This document shows, one piece after another, positions 12,084 to 21,490 of a stretch of 64,000 nt of DNA (position 1 is the first letter of the stretch; each line of letters starts with the position of its first letter). The position numbers and the translations under genes are program-made. Origin of the DNA: Turritopsis dohrnii (Eukaryota > Cnidaria > Hydrozoa > Anthoathecata > Oceaniidae); NCBI GenBank assembly GCA_027922465.2, contig BQMF02000062.1, positions 806,001 through 870,000 on the forward strand. Reading direction: 5' to 3'. The notes under the pieces were generated by a model. It searched no databases. It was not told the origin of the DNA and was given only the letters and a program-made list of their open reading frames with translations.

Positions 12084-13760
12084 TTAATAGAGTCGTGAGA
12101 GGGCGCTACGGTGCAATACTTCCGGTGTGGTACATTCATTTATGATGACTGTGTTGTAAAGTGTTATTTGCCGACCTTGTTTCGTTCCTTTGTTGTTGTT
12201 GAAGAGCAACCTTTTTGTAATGCTGGTGTCTGGTTTACGAATGGTGTGTGCAACGTAGTTTCGTTGTTGTCTTTGTATGTGTTGAATGATACTTTCTGTT
12301 TTGCATTTTTGTAGGAGTTCTTCATTCGTAAGTTCGTAACTGAATGATCCTTCTTTCCTGCGATATCCGCCTCTCACCATTTTCTTGATCATTGTATTGT
12401 ACGTTGCGTTGATGTGGTTTACTTGTCGTTTTGTAAGGTTCCATGTTTGACAGCCATATGTTAAGCGACTACGTACAAGGACATTAAGCAGTTGCACACG
12501 AGTACTCAACATGATTTTCCGATTTAAAAGCTTCTTTCCAAGTTCGTAGAATTTGTTTAGTGCGGAATCAATGCGAAGTTCGATTTCGGTATTCCCAGTC
12601 AATGGTTCGTCAAATTTTATTTGGCAACCAAGATATTTGAAAACTGATACATTATCTATTGAGATATCATTTATGGAAAGAATTGAAGATGGATAGTTCG
12701 AATTCAGGTATTGATGATTAAGAATCATTGATTTTGTTTTTGGTATGTTCAACTCGAGGTGAAATCTGCTTAGCGTTTCTGATAGAATGTTAAGACCACG
12801 TTGCATGTTTTTGGGATCCTCGTAGACTAGTGCTATATCATCTGCGTAGCCAATCCAATCGATAACGTGCATACCAGACGAGATTCGGTTACGTGTTGTT
12901 GCTGTATGTGGAATATGGTAGTTGAGGTATAAGTGTTTGATTTCTTTTGTCTTACATTCTTCTTCAAATATATGCATGACATAGCCCATATAAAGATTAT
13001 ATAGTATAGGGGATTCGGGGCCACCTTGTCTCACTCCCAGGATTAATTCAAATACATCGTTTGGTGATTGTGTCAGAGCGGTTGTTGTGTATGAATAAAG
13101 TGATTCCAATAGTTGAATCAATTTGTTGTTTGCGCTAGGCTGGAATCGTTGGTAGATAGACTTGAACATCCAGTTCCTTTCGATATGATCGAATGCCGCT
13201 GTAAGATCAATGAAGAGCACATATATTGTTTTTTTCATTTTATCAGTTATTTGATGTATCCGCTTTGCAATAAATATTCCATCAGAAGTTCCTCTTCCCG
13301 TTCTAAAACCTTGTTGTTGGTCTAGCAGTTGTTTTTCGTACCAATTTTTTAAACGATTTATTATGATTATAACGATTATTTTGCAGAGGGATGATCCAAT
13401 TTGTATAGCTCTGTATGCTTTAGGGTCTGTGTAGTTGCCTTTTGATGCACCTTTCCATATTGTTACTAAATTCGAGTGGGTCCATTTTTTAGGTATCATG
13501 TTGGTTTTCCATATCGTTTCGTATAAACTAATCATCTCCAGTTGGAATTCAGGGCATTTCATGGCACTCTTTATGTATTCCATAGGGATGTCGTTGGCTG
13601 CTTTTCCATTCTTCATTTTTGCGACAGTGTTAACTAGTTCTTCTGCATCCGGAGGGGTGGTTTTGATGTCGAGGTCGCTCAAGTTTTGTAGCTCCTTTAT
13701 GAAATTTGGTGCTTCTGTCAATTCCGGTGGATCGTCTGTTGTTGCTCTATTATTAAAGTG
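12084..13760 (-). pseudogene. 5'-truncated LINE, reverse transcriptase ORF
   Basis: Non-LTR reverse transcriptase. The frame is open without a stop for about 558 codons, with a Met-started ORF of 545 residues from 13721. RT motifs are present in order: FIDLTAAFDHI, GVRQGGPESPILYN and the catalytic IGYADDIALVYED (YADD), followed by thumb and a C-terminal RQVNHINATYNTMIKKMVRG region. The frame continues upstream of the Met to about 13760 and then stops matching, so the endonuclease domain and 5' end are missing, which is typical of incomplete reverse transcription. The RT itself looks undamaged. I cannot assign the clade confidently (RTE, L1 or CR1-like). It lies inside the split MITE. Confidence 0.85.
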
Positions 13761-14045
13761 ATAGTGTGTACATTATTACCAAAATTTGGGCGTTGCAAAA
13801 ATTAAAAATTAAATTCACCCATTCCTTGATGTTTGTCTAAATTTTTTAACACCCAAATTTTTTGCAAATACAGTTTTTCAGATTTTGTGTGAATTCATCG
13901 AAAATCATCCATCACAAAAATCATCCATCACAAAAGAACAACGCAATTTGATTGGTTTCTTTTCTCTGTTTTTTTTCTCGTTAAATTGTATGGGTTGTTG
14001 CTGGTTGAAAAGGCTATCGAATTTGTTGAGAATGTTATCCTTCTA

Positions 14046-14798
14046 CACGTATTTTTTTCATAAGCAGCCCAGTTTTTGACCGCCTAGGAAAGTTGCTTAA
14101 CGTTTGCTTAAATAAATTTTAATTTTTTCAAGCATTTATCAAACATTTCTACTTTTGAAACGTCAAATAACATTCAAGCGAACAGAGATAATACCAATAG
14201 GGATAACTGACGTTTTTTGGGATCCGCGATACGGGTGAGGAGGTGACGCAAAATTTGGGCCTAAATTTTATTTGGTACTGCGGATATGACGTCATCAAAA
14301 TCTTTGATTGATGATATCTCTCCAACGGTTGGTCGTAGCGAAATAATCCCATACATTTTTTTGATCAGTTTTTCAAGCTCTACAACATGGGTACATTTTC
14401 CAGTCCCGATTCCGTAATTGAAATTTTCATCACGGGGTACGTACACGGAAATGGTTGATTTGACCTAATGTTTTCGAAGTTAAGTTCGGTAAAAAGTTTT
14501 TACCCGGGTTACTAGTATATATATATACTGGAGAAAGAAAATAAGCAAGATTGGATGTTAAATGAAACAAACTTTTGTAATCAAACCATAAAACAAATAT
14601 AAACTTCTACAGTATGTCCTGGCAAACTTCGGATTCCGTTTAGAATTTGTTAAACAGTTGTAACCTTATGAAAAAATATCACATGTTAGAAATTTTATGC
14701 TGCTTATACAAAAGCTTGCTCCTAGGAAAGTTGCTTAATTTTTTTGAAGATTTGCGTAGAGTTGCTTATAAACTGGTTGCTTATAAAAGAAATACGTG
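14046..14798. mobile_element. TA-flanked TIR element (non-autonomous), copy 1
   Basis: The ends are inverted repeats, CACGTATTTTTTTCATAAGC on the left and the complement of GCTTATAAAAGAAATACGTG on the right, each bordered by TA. Subterminal CCTAGGAAAGTTGCTTAA occurs near both ends. It encodes nothing convincing. The same ends bound the element at 56756-57458. TA duplication suggests the Tc1/mariner superfamily. Confidence 0.75.
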
Positions 14799-15014
14799 TA
14801 TTCATTAGTCCAAAAATAACGTTCTTGGCTTGCCGTCAGATCAAAAGTCAATTTTCGCGGGCACACTGAGTTTTTAACACCCAAAATCGTCAAAACTTTG
14901 CCCAAAAAACTATTATTACTATTAATTCCCCCAAACTTTATCCGCCCAAGTTTTTTGAAGTTAAGGTATATTTCTATAGAAATGCACTCCTTTGCAGTGA
15001 CTTTGCCCACTGGG

Positions 15015-15874
15015 TCGTCTGGTTTTTAATCATAGTTTATCATTTCTATGAAGGAGTGCATTTCTATGAAATATCACTACTTTTTCTTAATAATGTTAAT
15101 CATAGTTATTCAGTTTGAAACCGAGGTAAGGGCGCATATGAAAATTTGAAAAACATTTTGTTATGGAAGAATTTTGATCGAGAAACCAATAACGGAAGAA
15201 AAGCTATCAAACTGCGACAACATCTATACAGGAGGGCGAAACACACTCCTAACCACTGTCTTTTGTTGCTGTTTTTGTTTTGTCATTTTTTCTTTGTTGT
15301 TAAAGGAATGTCAAAAATTCATGGACCACAGATTGCTATCAAAAATAGAGAGTTTTGAGCTTTAGATAAAGAAATCGTTATTTTTAACCAGCTTTTACAA
15401 AAGATATAAATATTCTACAACGAGTAACACACTCTGAAACTTCGTGACATGCGATTGGACATTTACAGTACTTTCATTTTGGTTAGCAGATGTAATGTCG
15501 ATCATCGTAAGCTGTATGAATTACAAATCAGAATCACGAATCGGGACAGAGAGTACAAACTGGGTGTATAGGATCACTAAACGGGAAAGAGATCACAAAC
15601 AATGCAAAACATCATTCAAGGATCATTGTCAGTAGAACATTGAAATAAAACAAAAGATGTGCGAAATATATTTATATTCTATATTTTATCCAACAAAATA
15701 TTGAAGGAATATTGAATATTCAATAAAACATGAATCATTAATGATGTTTATATATAACATGATATAAGTTCTTGTATTGTCGAATGTAATTGTCGACAGG
15801 AAGCCTTGAAACAACGAATTTTGGTTTCTAGTCGACTATCCGAACAATCAATACGAGGTGTATTGAATAACACC
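15015..15874. other. Intergenic, small repeats only
   Basis: Contains a short inverted repeat around 15040-15080 (CATTTCTATGAAGGAGTGCA and its near-complement) that resembles the MITE interior. ORFs here have no coding character. Confidence 0.4.
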
Positions 15875-16678
15875 CTACTGACGCCTGAGCGGCAGTAAGG
15901 GCGGCCAGTTGTCAACAGCAGCCTGTCGTTGAGTACTGACGGACTGAAATTTTCCTTGAGCCAGGCTGTTGCTTTGACGTTGCTGTGAAAGACGTGCTTG
16001 TTGTTCCATTCGTTGTACCGGATTCCTCCTTCCGGATGAAGAGGCAAGGTGATATCGAACGAATCTGTTGGTTGGTTTGTCAGTCTTTGGTACAGTTGGA
16101 GTTGGAAAGTTCCTTTTTTCTAAGCTGGATTTTGGGGCTTGCGCTATTGCAGGTGGTGAACGTGTTGACACCTGTTGAGACGAGCAACGCATATCCTTAA
16201 TTTTTGTTGGCATGCTGTCACGTTTATCATCTGTATTTGAAGCTACTCTACCATTAATTTTACCTTTTAAACAATTCATTTCCATTTGAAGAGATCTGTT
16301 TTGTTGCATGATCTTTAAGTGATTGTTGCGGTATTCATCTAACTGATCTTGCATAGTTTTTTGTGCAGTTTTAAAGCTTTTGCGTTCTTTCTGCAACTCA
16401 ATCTGCAAATTTCGAGAATGCTCCTTACTCTCTTTCAACTCAGCCCGAAGCAAATCAATTTCTTGTTGGAATTTCCCACAATCCCATGCATGACATCGCT
16501 TTAGTGTTTCAGTTTCATTACGTAATCTTTCTTTAAGCTTTTGGATTTCCGCTTCAAGGGAAATCCTCTCTTGTGATATCTCTCGTTTGATCCCTTCTTG
16601 TAGCATAACCTTGCGTACATCAATTTTGCCAGAACTACCATTACTACTCGTAAATACTGGAGTTTTTTGGTTTTTCAT
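15875..16678 (-). CDS. Intronless coiled-coil protein, 267 residues, unknown
   Basis: I do not recognise this gene. Residues about 28-145 are an uninterrupted Glu/Lys/Gln/Leu-rich stretch with heptad spacing (RISLEAEIQKLKERLRNE, QEIDLLRAELKESKEH), predicting a long coiled coil. The rest is basic and Ser/Pro/Gln-rich, probably disordered, and ends WPPLLPLRRQ. There is no signal peptide or membrane segment, so it is probably intracellular. The start is taken at 16678: it is the first Met and sits about 70 bp downstream of a TATA box. A single exon in a region of intron-dense genes suggests a retrocopy origin or a lineage-specific gene. A complete LINE is inserted about 90 bp upstream of its CRE sites. 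Confidence 0.7.
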   Translation of the reverse strand: MKNQKTPVFTSSNGSSGKIDVRKVMLQEGIKREISQERISLEAEIQKLKERLRNETETLKRCHAWDCGKFQQEIDLLRAELKESKEHSRNLQIELQKERKSFKTAQKTMQDQLDEYRNNHLKIMQQNRSLQMEMNCLKGKINGRVASNTDDKRDSMPTKIKDMRCSSQQVSTRSPPAIAQAPKSSLEKRNFPTPTVPKTDKPTNRFVRYHLASSSGRRNPVQRMEQQARLSQQRQSNSLAQGKFQSVSTQRQAAVDNWPPLLPLRRQ

Positions 16679-16748
16679 TTTTATCGCTTCCTAGAGGTCT
16701 GTCACCGAGCACAATCAAGTGAAGACTAACTTAAAATCCAATCGTTTT

Positions 16749-16801
16749 CTATTTATATATAACAAAAAAAACATTTGACGTCATGATGATATTTGACGTC
16801 A
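16749..16801 (-). promoter_or_regulatory. TATA box and two CRE sites upstream of the coiled-coil gene
   Basis: On the minus strand TATATATAAATAG (16749-16761) lies about 70 bp before the start codon. Upstream of it are two perfect TGACGTCA palindromes at 16776-16783 and 16794-16801, 18 bp apart start to start. TGACGTCA is the established binding site of CREB/ATF bZIP factors. The arrangement fits a core promoter, though function is inferred from position. Confidence 0.6.
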
Positions 16802-16887
16802 ATTATGGCGTTCCGGATTTTACACAATTATACAGCCTCGATTAGTGAATAAGACGGAATCTTGCAACGATGTGTACGATGGTCGAG

Positions 16888-19800
16888 CATAAAAATACTG
16901 ACATAAAATATACTATTCTAGTCAGTAAAAGTAAAAGGCTGAACCTGGGAACACTTGGGAGAGGCCTTTCTTTTCTTTTTAGATAATATACAAGAAACTA
17001 AATAATTAATTAAAAGTATGGTAAATGCTGTTAAACCCATCAATTAATACAGCACCAACAGGGTTGAGAACAACCTGCACTATATTGTAGTGAAAAGTTC
17101 AATTGAAAAATGGCTCCAAAATGTCCAATATGCAACCGCGCTGTAGCAAAAACTCATAGATCTGTTGAATGTGATAAATGCTCAAACTGGATCCACATTA
17201 AGTGTGGTAGTATCAGCCCCAAACAATATGAGGAGTACAAACTTCTGGAAGAATTTGATTGGCTGTGTCCAAGATGTAAACCACCAGACACACCACCAAG
17301 CATGAACATTATAAATCCTAATGAAGCAGAAGTTGTCGATTTACCATGTCAACTGCCTGTTCTTACTGTGGAAACAACATTAGCTTTTGCAGAACTTGCA
17401 CAAGACATCAAGAAACACCGTGGGTTGTCGATAGCCCATATAAACATTAATGGGTTATACTCTAAACTAAATCAAATCAAGCTGCTGTTAGAGGAAACCG
17501 AAATCGACATTCTGGCAATATCTGAGACTCATCTACATAGTGGAATAGCCGATAATGAAATCAAAATTAAAGGTTACGATATATTGAGACGTGATCGTGT
17601 AAACGACACTGGATGGGGTGGTGTGTTGATATACAGCAAAGAAACGCTCAACGGTATCGAATACAACGTAAATGTAAACGATCTTGAAATGGTTTGGCTT
17701 GAGTGTACAGTTCGATCCCAAAAAATACTGGTGTCTTGCTTGTATCAACCACCAAGGAACAAAAGCACCTTCTTGGACAAATTCGATCAGATCATGAGTA
17801 CCATCAATCAAAAACGAACAAACTTTACCATCTTAGGAGACTTGAACATTGACATGATAGGAGATAAAAACCATGCGCTCTATCGATTCAACTTATTATT
17901 GAAAAAACATCAACTGTGCAACACTGTTAAAGAACCAACTCGTATAACAGAGAACTCTGCTACCCAAATCGATCACATCATCATTCCCAAACAATGTCAA
18001 CCAAAAATGAAAAACGTTCATGCTATTGACCTTGGTTTGTCAGATCACCATATTATCTATTGCAAAATGGACATTTTAAGCCCAAGGAACAAACCTATCT
18101 ATCGAACAGTTAGAAATTATAAGAATGTCAATGTCGATCAATTAAGGCATGATATTAAAACAGCACCTTGGACAATTTGTGATGTGTTTGACGATGTTGA
18201 TGACATTGTTTCTGTTTGGAATAAATTATACAAAACAGTTGTTGATTCACACATACAAGAGAGGAAAGTCAAAATGAGAGCCTTTTCACATCCCTGGATG
18301 ACCAGTGCTATTCGCAAACAACTAAACAATCGATACAAGCTCCTAAAAGCAGCACAAAAAACTGGCAAAGGTTCTCATGAATGGAAAATCTATAGAAAAG
18401 CAAAAAACTATTGTACTAAACTTTTACGGGTAGCTAAAGCAAAGTATTGGAGAGACAGATTCAATGGCCTTCAATCCTCAAGCAAGGAATTTTGGAATTG
18501 TATGAATGAATTCACAGGGAAAACCAAAAGCAACAAAATTGGTCCCATAGAGGATTCAGCCGGAAAATTGTCAAATGATAACATTGTCAAGAGTGAAACT
18601 CTGAATAACTTTTTCGCAACCATAGGAAAACTCGATAAAAACCCAAACAATGCTAAATTACAGTCTCATGTTTATCGTGTGACACCGACCATTGAGCAGA
18701 TACCGTACCATTATGGGATGCTATCTAAAGCGTTTAAGAAAGTATTCAAGCCAGGAAAAGCTGGTGGGCATGATGATGTTAGTTCAAAAGTTGTCCGAAT
18801 GATAGGTGACGATGTAATCACTGGTTTTCACTACATCGCGAAAGGAAGCTTCAACTCGCTCAAATTTCCCACAACCTACAAAACTTCGAAGGTGAGTTGC
18901 ATTCACAAAAAGGGCTCAAAAACGAAATGTGAGAACTACCGGCCTATCTCTCTACTTTGCCTTCCTGGCAAACTACTTGAATCTATTTTTTCAACCTGTA
19001 TCGACTCCCACATAACAGAACACAAATTGCTGAGTAGTCATCAGTGGGGGTTCCGAAAAGGACGATCACCAGAACTTATGCTTTTGAGTCTATCTGAGAA
19101 AATACTTCTTCATATCAACAAAGGTAATTATGTTGGAATGATATGCATAGACTTCAGTAAAGCTTTTGACAGTGTTTGCCACAAAACCCTATTGAAGAAA
19201 CTACAAGCCATTGGCATTAGTGGTGATGCATTTGCTTGGAGCAAAAGTTACCTGAACAATCGAAAACAATTTATGACAGTTAATGGTGAAAAATCTTGTC
19301 TGGCATCAGTTGACCAAGGAGTTCCTCAAGGCTCTCTTTTAGGACCCCGCTTCTATTCGTACCATGCAAACGACCTACCGGATGTTGTAACGAAAACAAA
19401 CAATTCAAAGGAGGGGTTTGGTGAACCAGATGATATAGAAATGTTCGCTGACGACACAAATGGTATTACAGTTGCATCTGACTATGATTTACTTATTAAA
19501 CAGCTTCAAGATCTCGCTAATCAACTGCACGAATGGTCAATACTAAATGGAATGATCATACACCCAGGCAAAACCAAAATCATCATATTTTCACGTAGAC
19601 CATTTATCGGCCCAGCACCCAACCTAACCCTCAACGATCACTCGTTAGAAATCATCGAGAGCCATAAAGTGTTAGGAACAATCCTGGATAATAGATTTTC
19701 GTGGAAAGCGCATGTTAATAGTGCCACTAGTAAATTCAATGCCAAAGTGAAACTACTAAAGCGAATGAGAACATTGGGTAATAAAGTTCTTGAGAAATTC

Positions 19801-20967
19801 TATTTTGCCACCATCATACCAACGGTAACCTACAATATCTCTGTGTGGGGCCAGCCCAACAAGCTTGGACCCTTGGAGGAGATTCACATCAAAGCTGCCA
19901 AGCTTATACATCAATTACCTAGCAATTTATCATCGTATGAAACCCTTGAAAAAGCTAAATGGATGCCAATATCCTATATATATAAACGCCGCCTCTTATG
20001 CCTGATGCATAAGGTATATCACAGACTGATCGATGAGGATATCCGTTCACTCTTTACACACAAGGAACACAATCTATCTCGGAATCACCAAATGAATGTT
20101 ACTTACGATACAGGTACCAAAAGCTCTTTTTCATATAAGGCTGCGAGAATATGGAATAGAATGCCTAATGAACTTACTGGTGAAAAATCTCACGAGGTTT
20201 TCAAAGAAAAACTTTCTAAATTTAAAAATAATATCAATAAATATTCATTGGACTATGATTCTTACCATATTGACGATGATTTTACTTTTTATTAATTAAC
20301 TTAGTCTTCAAGAAACAAATTAGTCGTTTTACCAAATCCATAACAACTTCTACTCTTTTGCCAACCCTTAGTTCTAACTTCCATCAACACAGCCTGTGCC
20401 TGGGTCTTGTCTTGGATTAGAAGGCCAGTCCCTAGTGTCACTAGGTGCCTAGTTATGCCTAGTCTGTTTTTGAACTTCTTTTTCTTTTTCACTATCTTAA
20501 GTTTAATATATATTCTTCGTACTATTTTTAGTATTTTATATTTTATACTAGTTATATTTCTAAATCAGTTTTTTTTTTTTTTTTTTTTTTTTTTTTCAGC
20601 TCAATAACCCATTTTCATTTTGGATTCATTTGTGGCTTCTTTTGAGTCTATCATGCTAGCTTTTGCACTCATATCTAGTCTCATTAACTCTACTTCCAGC
20701 TTCTAACTCATCGTCATCATCATAAGCCATCCTACGTTAGCCATACACAATTCAGCCATTTCAATTTTAATCATGCAGATACTACAGTATATACTAGACA
20801 TTTTATTCTTTAATAACAAATTATATGTATATATACATTTTTATATTTTTTATATTTTAATATTTTTAAATTATTTTTTATGTAGGTCCACATCAGCTCA
20901 CGCTGCCTTTGTCTGTAACCTGCTTTACTAAATAAAAGAATAATAATAATAATAATAAAAAGGCAAC
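16888..20967 (+). mobile_element. Full-length non-LTR retrotransposon with 12-bp target duplication
   Basis: The direct repeat ACGATGGTCGAG occurs at 16876-16887 and again at 20968-20979, exactly bracketing the element. Inside are a roughly 220-bp 5' region, one intact ORF (17110-20295) and a 3' region with a T-rich tract at about 20569-20597 and an (AAT)n tail at about 20938-20957. Ending in a short microsatellite rather than a long poly(A) is typical of CR1-like and related LINEs. An intact ORF with a clean target duplication indicates a recent insertion. Confidence 0.85.
17110..20295 (+). CDS. LINE polyprotein: PHD finger, endonuclease, reverse transcriptase
   Basis: Target-primed retrotransposition protein of 1061 residues. 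Residues 5-56 are a PHD-type zinc finger (CPIC, CDKC, WIHIKC, CPRC). An apurinic-type endonuclease follows, with the HININGL, ISETHL, LGDLNID and SDHH signature segments (about 107, 139, 244 and 305), so the catalytic Asn, Glu, Asp and His positions are occupied. The RT domain carries IDFSKAFDSV, QGVPQGSLLGP and the catalytic FADDTNG near 780. PHD fingers in LINE proteins are known in the CR1/L2/Jockey groups. No stop or frameshift was seen, so it is potentially active. The start at 17110 includes the whole PHD finger. Confidence 0.93.
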   Translation: MAPKCPICNRAVAKTHRSVECDKCSNWIHIKCGSISPKQYEEYKLLEEFDWLCPRCKPPDTPPSMNIINPNEAEVVDLPCQLPVLTVETTLAFAELAQDIKKHRGLSIAHININGLYSKLNQIKLLLEETEIDILAISETHLHSGIADNEIKIKGYDILRRDRVNDTGWGGVLIYSKETLNGIEYNVNVNDLEMVWLECTVRSQKILVSCLYQPPRNKSTFLDKFDQIMSTINQKRTNFTILGDLNIDMIGDKNHALYRFNLLLKKHQLCNTVKEPTRITENSATQIDHIIIPKQCQPKMKNVHAIDLGLSDHHIIYCKMDILSPRNKPIYRTVRNYKNVNVDQLRHDIKTAPWTICDVFDDVDDIVSVWNKLYKTVVDSHIQERKVKMRAFSHPWMTSAIRKQLNNRYKLLKAAQKTGKGSHEWKIYRKAKNYCTKLLRVAKAKYWRDRFNGLQSSSKEFWNCMNEFTGKTKSNKIGPIEDSAGKLSNDNIVKSETLNNFFATIGKLDKNPNNAKLQSHVYRVTPTIEQIPYHYGMLSKAFKKVFKPGKAGGHDDVSSKVVRMIGDDVITGFHYIAKGSFNSLKFPTTYKTSKVSCIHKKGSKTKCENYRPISLLCLPGKLLESIFSTCIDSHITEHKLLSSHQWGFRKGRSPELMLLSLSEKILLHINKGNYVGMICIDFSKAFDSVCHKTLLKKLQAIGISGDAFAWSKSYLNNRKQFMTVNGEKSCLASVDQGVPQGSLLGPRFYSYHANDLPDVVTKTNNSKEGFGEPDDIEMFADDTNGITVASDYDLLIKQLQDLANQLHEWSILNGMIIHPGKTKIIIFSRRPFIGPAPNLTLNDHSLEIIESHKVLGTILDNRFSWKAHVNSATSKFNAKVKLLKRMRTLGNKVLEKFYFATIIPTVTYNISVWGQPNKLGPLEEIHIKAAKLIHQLPSNLSSYETLEKAKWMPISYIYKRRLLCLMHKVYHRLIDEDIRSLFTHKEHNLSRNHQMNVTYDTGTKSSFSYKAARIWNRMPNELTGEKSHEVFKEKLSKFKNNINKYSLDYDSYHIDDDFTFY

Positions 20968-20979
20968 ACGATGGTCGAG

Positions 20980-21490
20980 TGAAGGCAACCATGCGACAAC
21001 ATTAATGTTTATATCGGTTTGATCTTAGAAGAGATTGTTAAAATCAGTCATGAATGGGGGGGAGGGGGGATGAAACAATACTGGTCTACTAAACAAAATC
21101 ATCATTATATGAATTGAATACAGTATACATTTAATTTCTAATGTTTTTTTCTCGTTAAATGATTTTAAGTAGAAAAAGGTACATTTTCCCTCGTCGAAAT
21201 TGAGGTTTGAGTATTTAATTTTCCAAAAGTTTCCATCTACATGTGTTCTACGAGTGTCTGTAGAAATAACTGCATGACGTAAGAAGTTGGGCTTACCCCA
21301 ATTCTTCATTGGAATAACCTAGCTGGAGGAATTATGGCATTTTATTTTATTCAAATATGTCATGCCATATTCCGATTTCACTTGTGTTTATCAGCAAAAT
21401 CGAACTCCATCACAACATTCGACCAGCACTTCTCCTCGTAATTTCGTCGTATCGTTCCTTTTACGAAATAAATTTATTGTTCGTGTGTGG
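20980..21490. other. 3' flank of the giant secreted-protein gene
   Basis: Likely the 3' UTR of the minus-strand gene: overlapping AATAAA signals read on the minus strand at about 21341-21352, some 140 bp past its stop codon. A G-rich run lies near 21055-21070. No other feature. Confidence 0.5.

Larger units (their letters stand above)
11949..15014. mobile_element. CCCAGTGGG MITE split by about 2.9 kb of nested insertions
   Basis: The left part (11949 to about 12000) begins CCCAGTGGGCAAAATC and runs through AAGTCACTGTGGCGAAGAGC. The right part (about 14963-15014) starts in TATTTCTATAGAAATGCAC and ends with GCCCACTGGG. Together they make one element of the family seen intact at 33302-33421. 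Everything between is later insertion: a reverse transcriptase fragment and a TA-flanked TIR element. An autonomous parent with these ends is possible, but the interior encodes no transposase. Confidence 0.65.
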
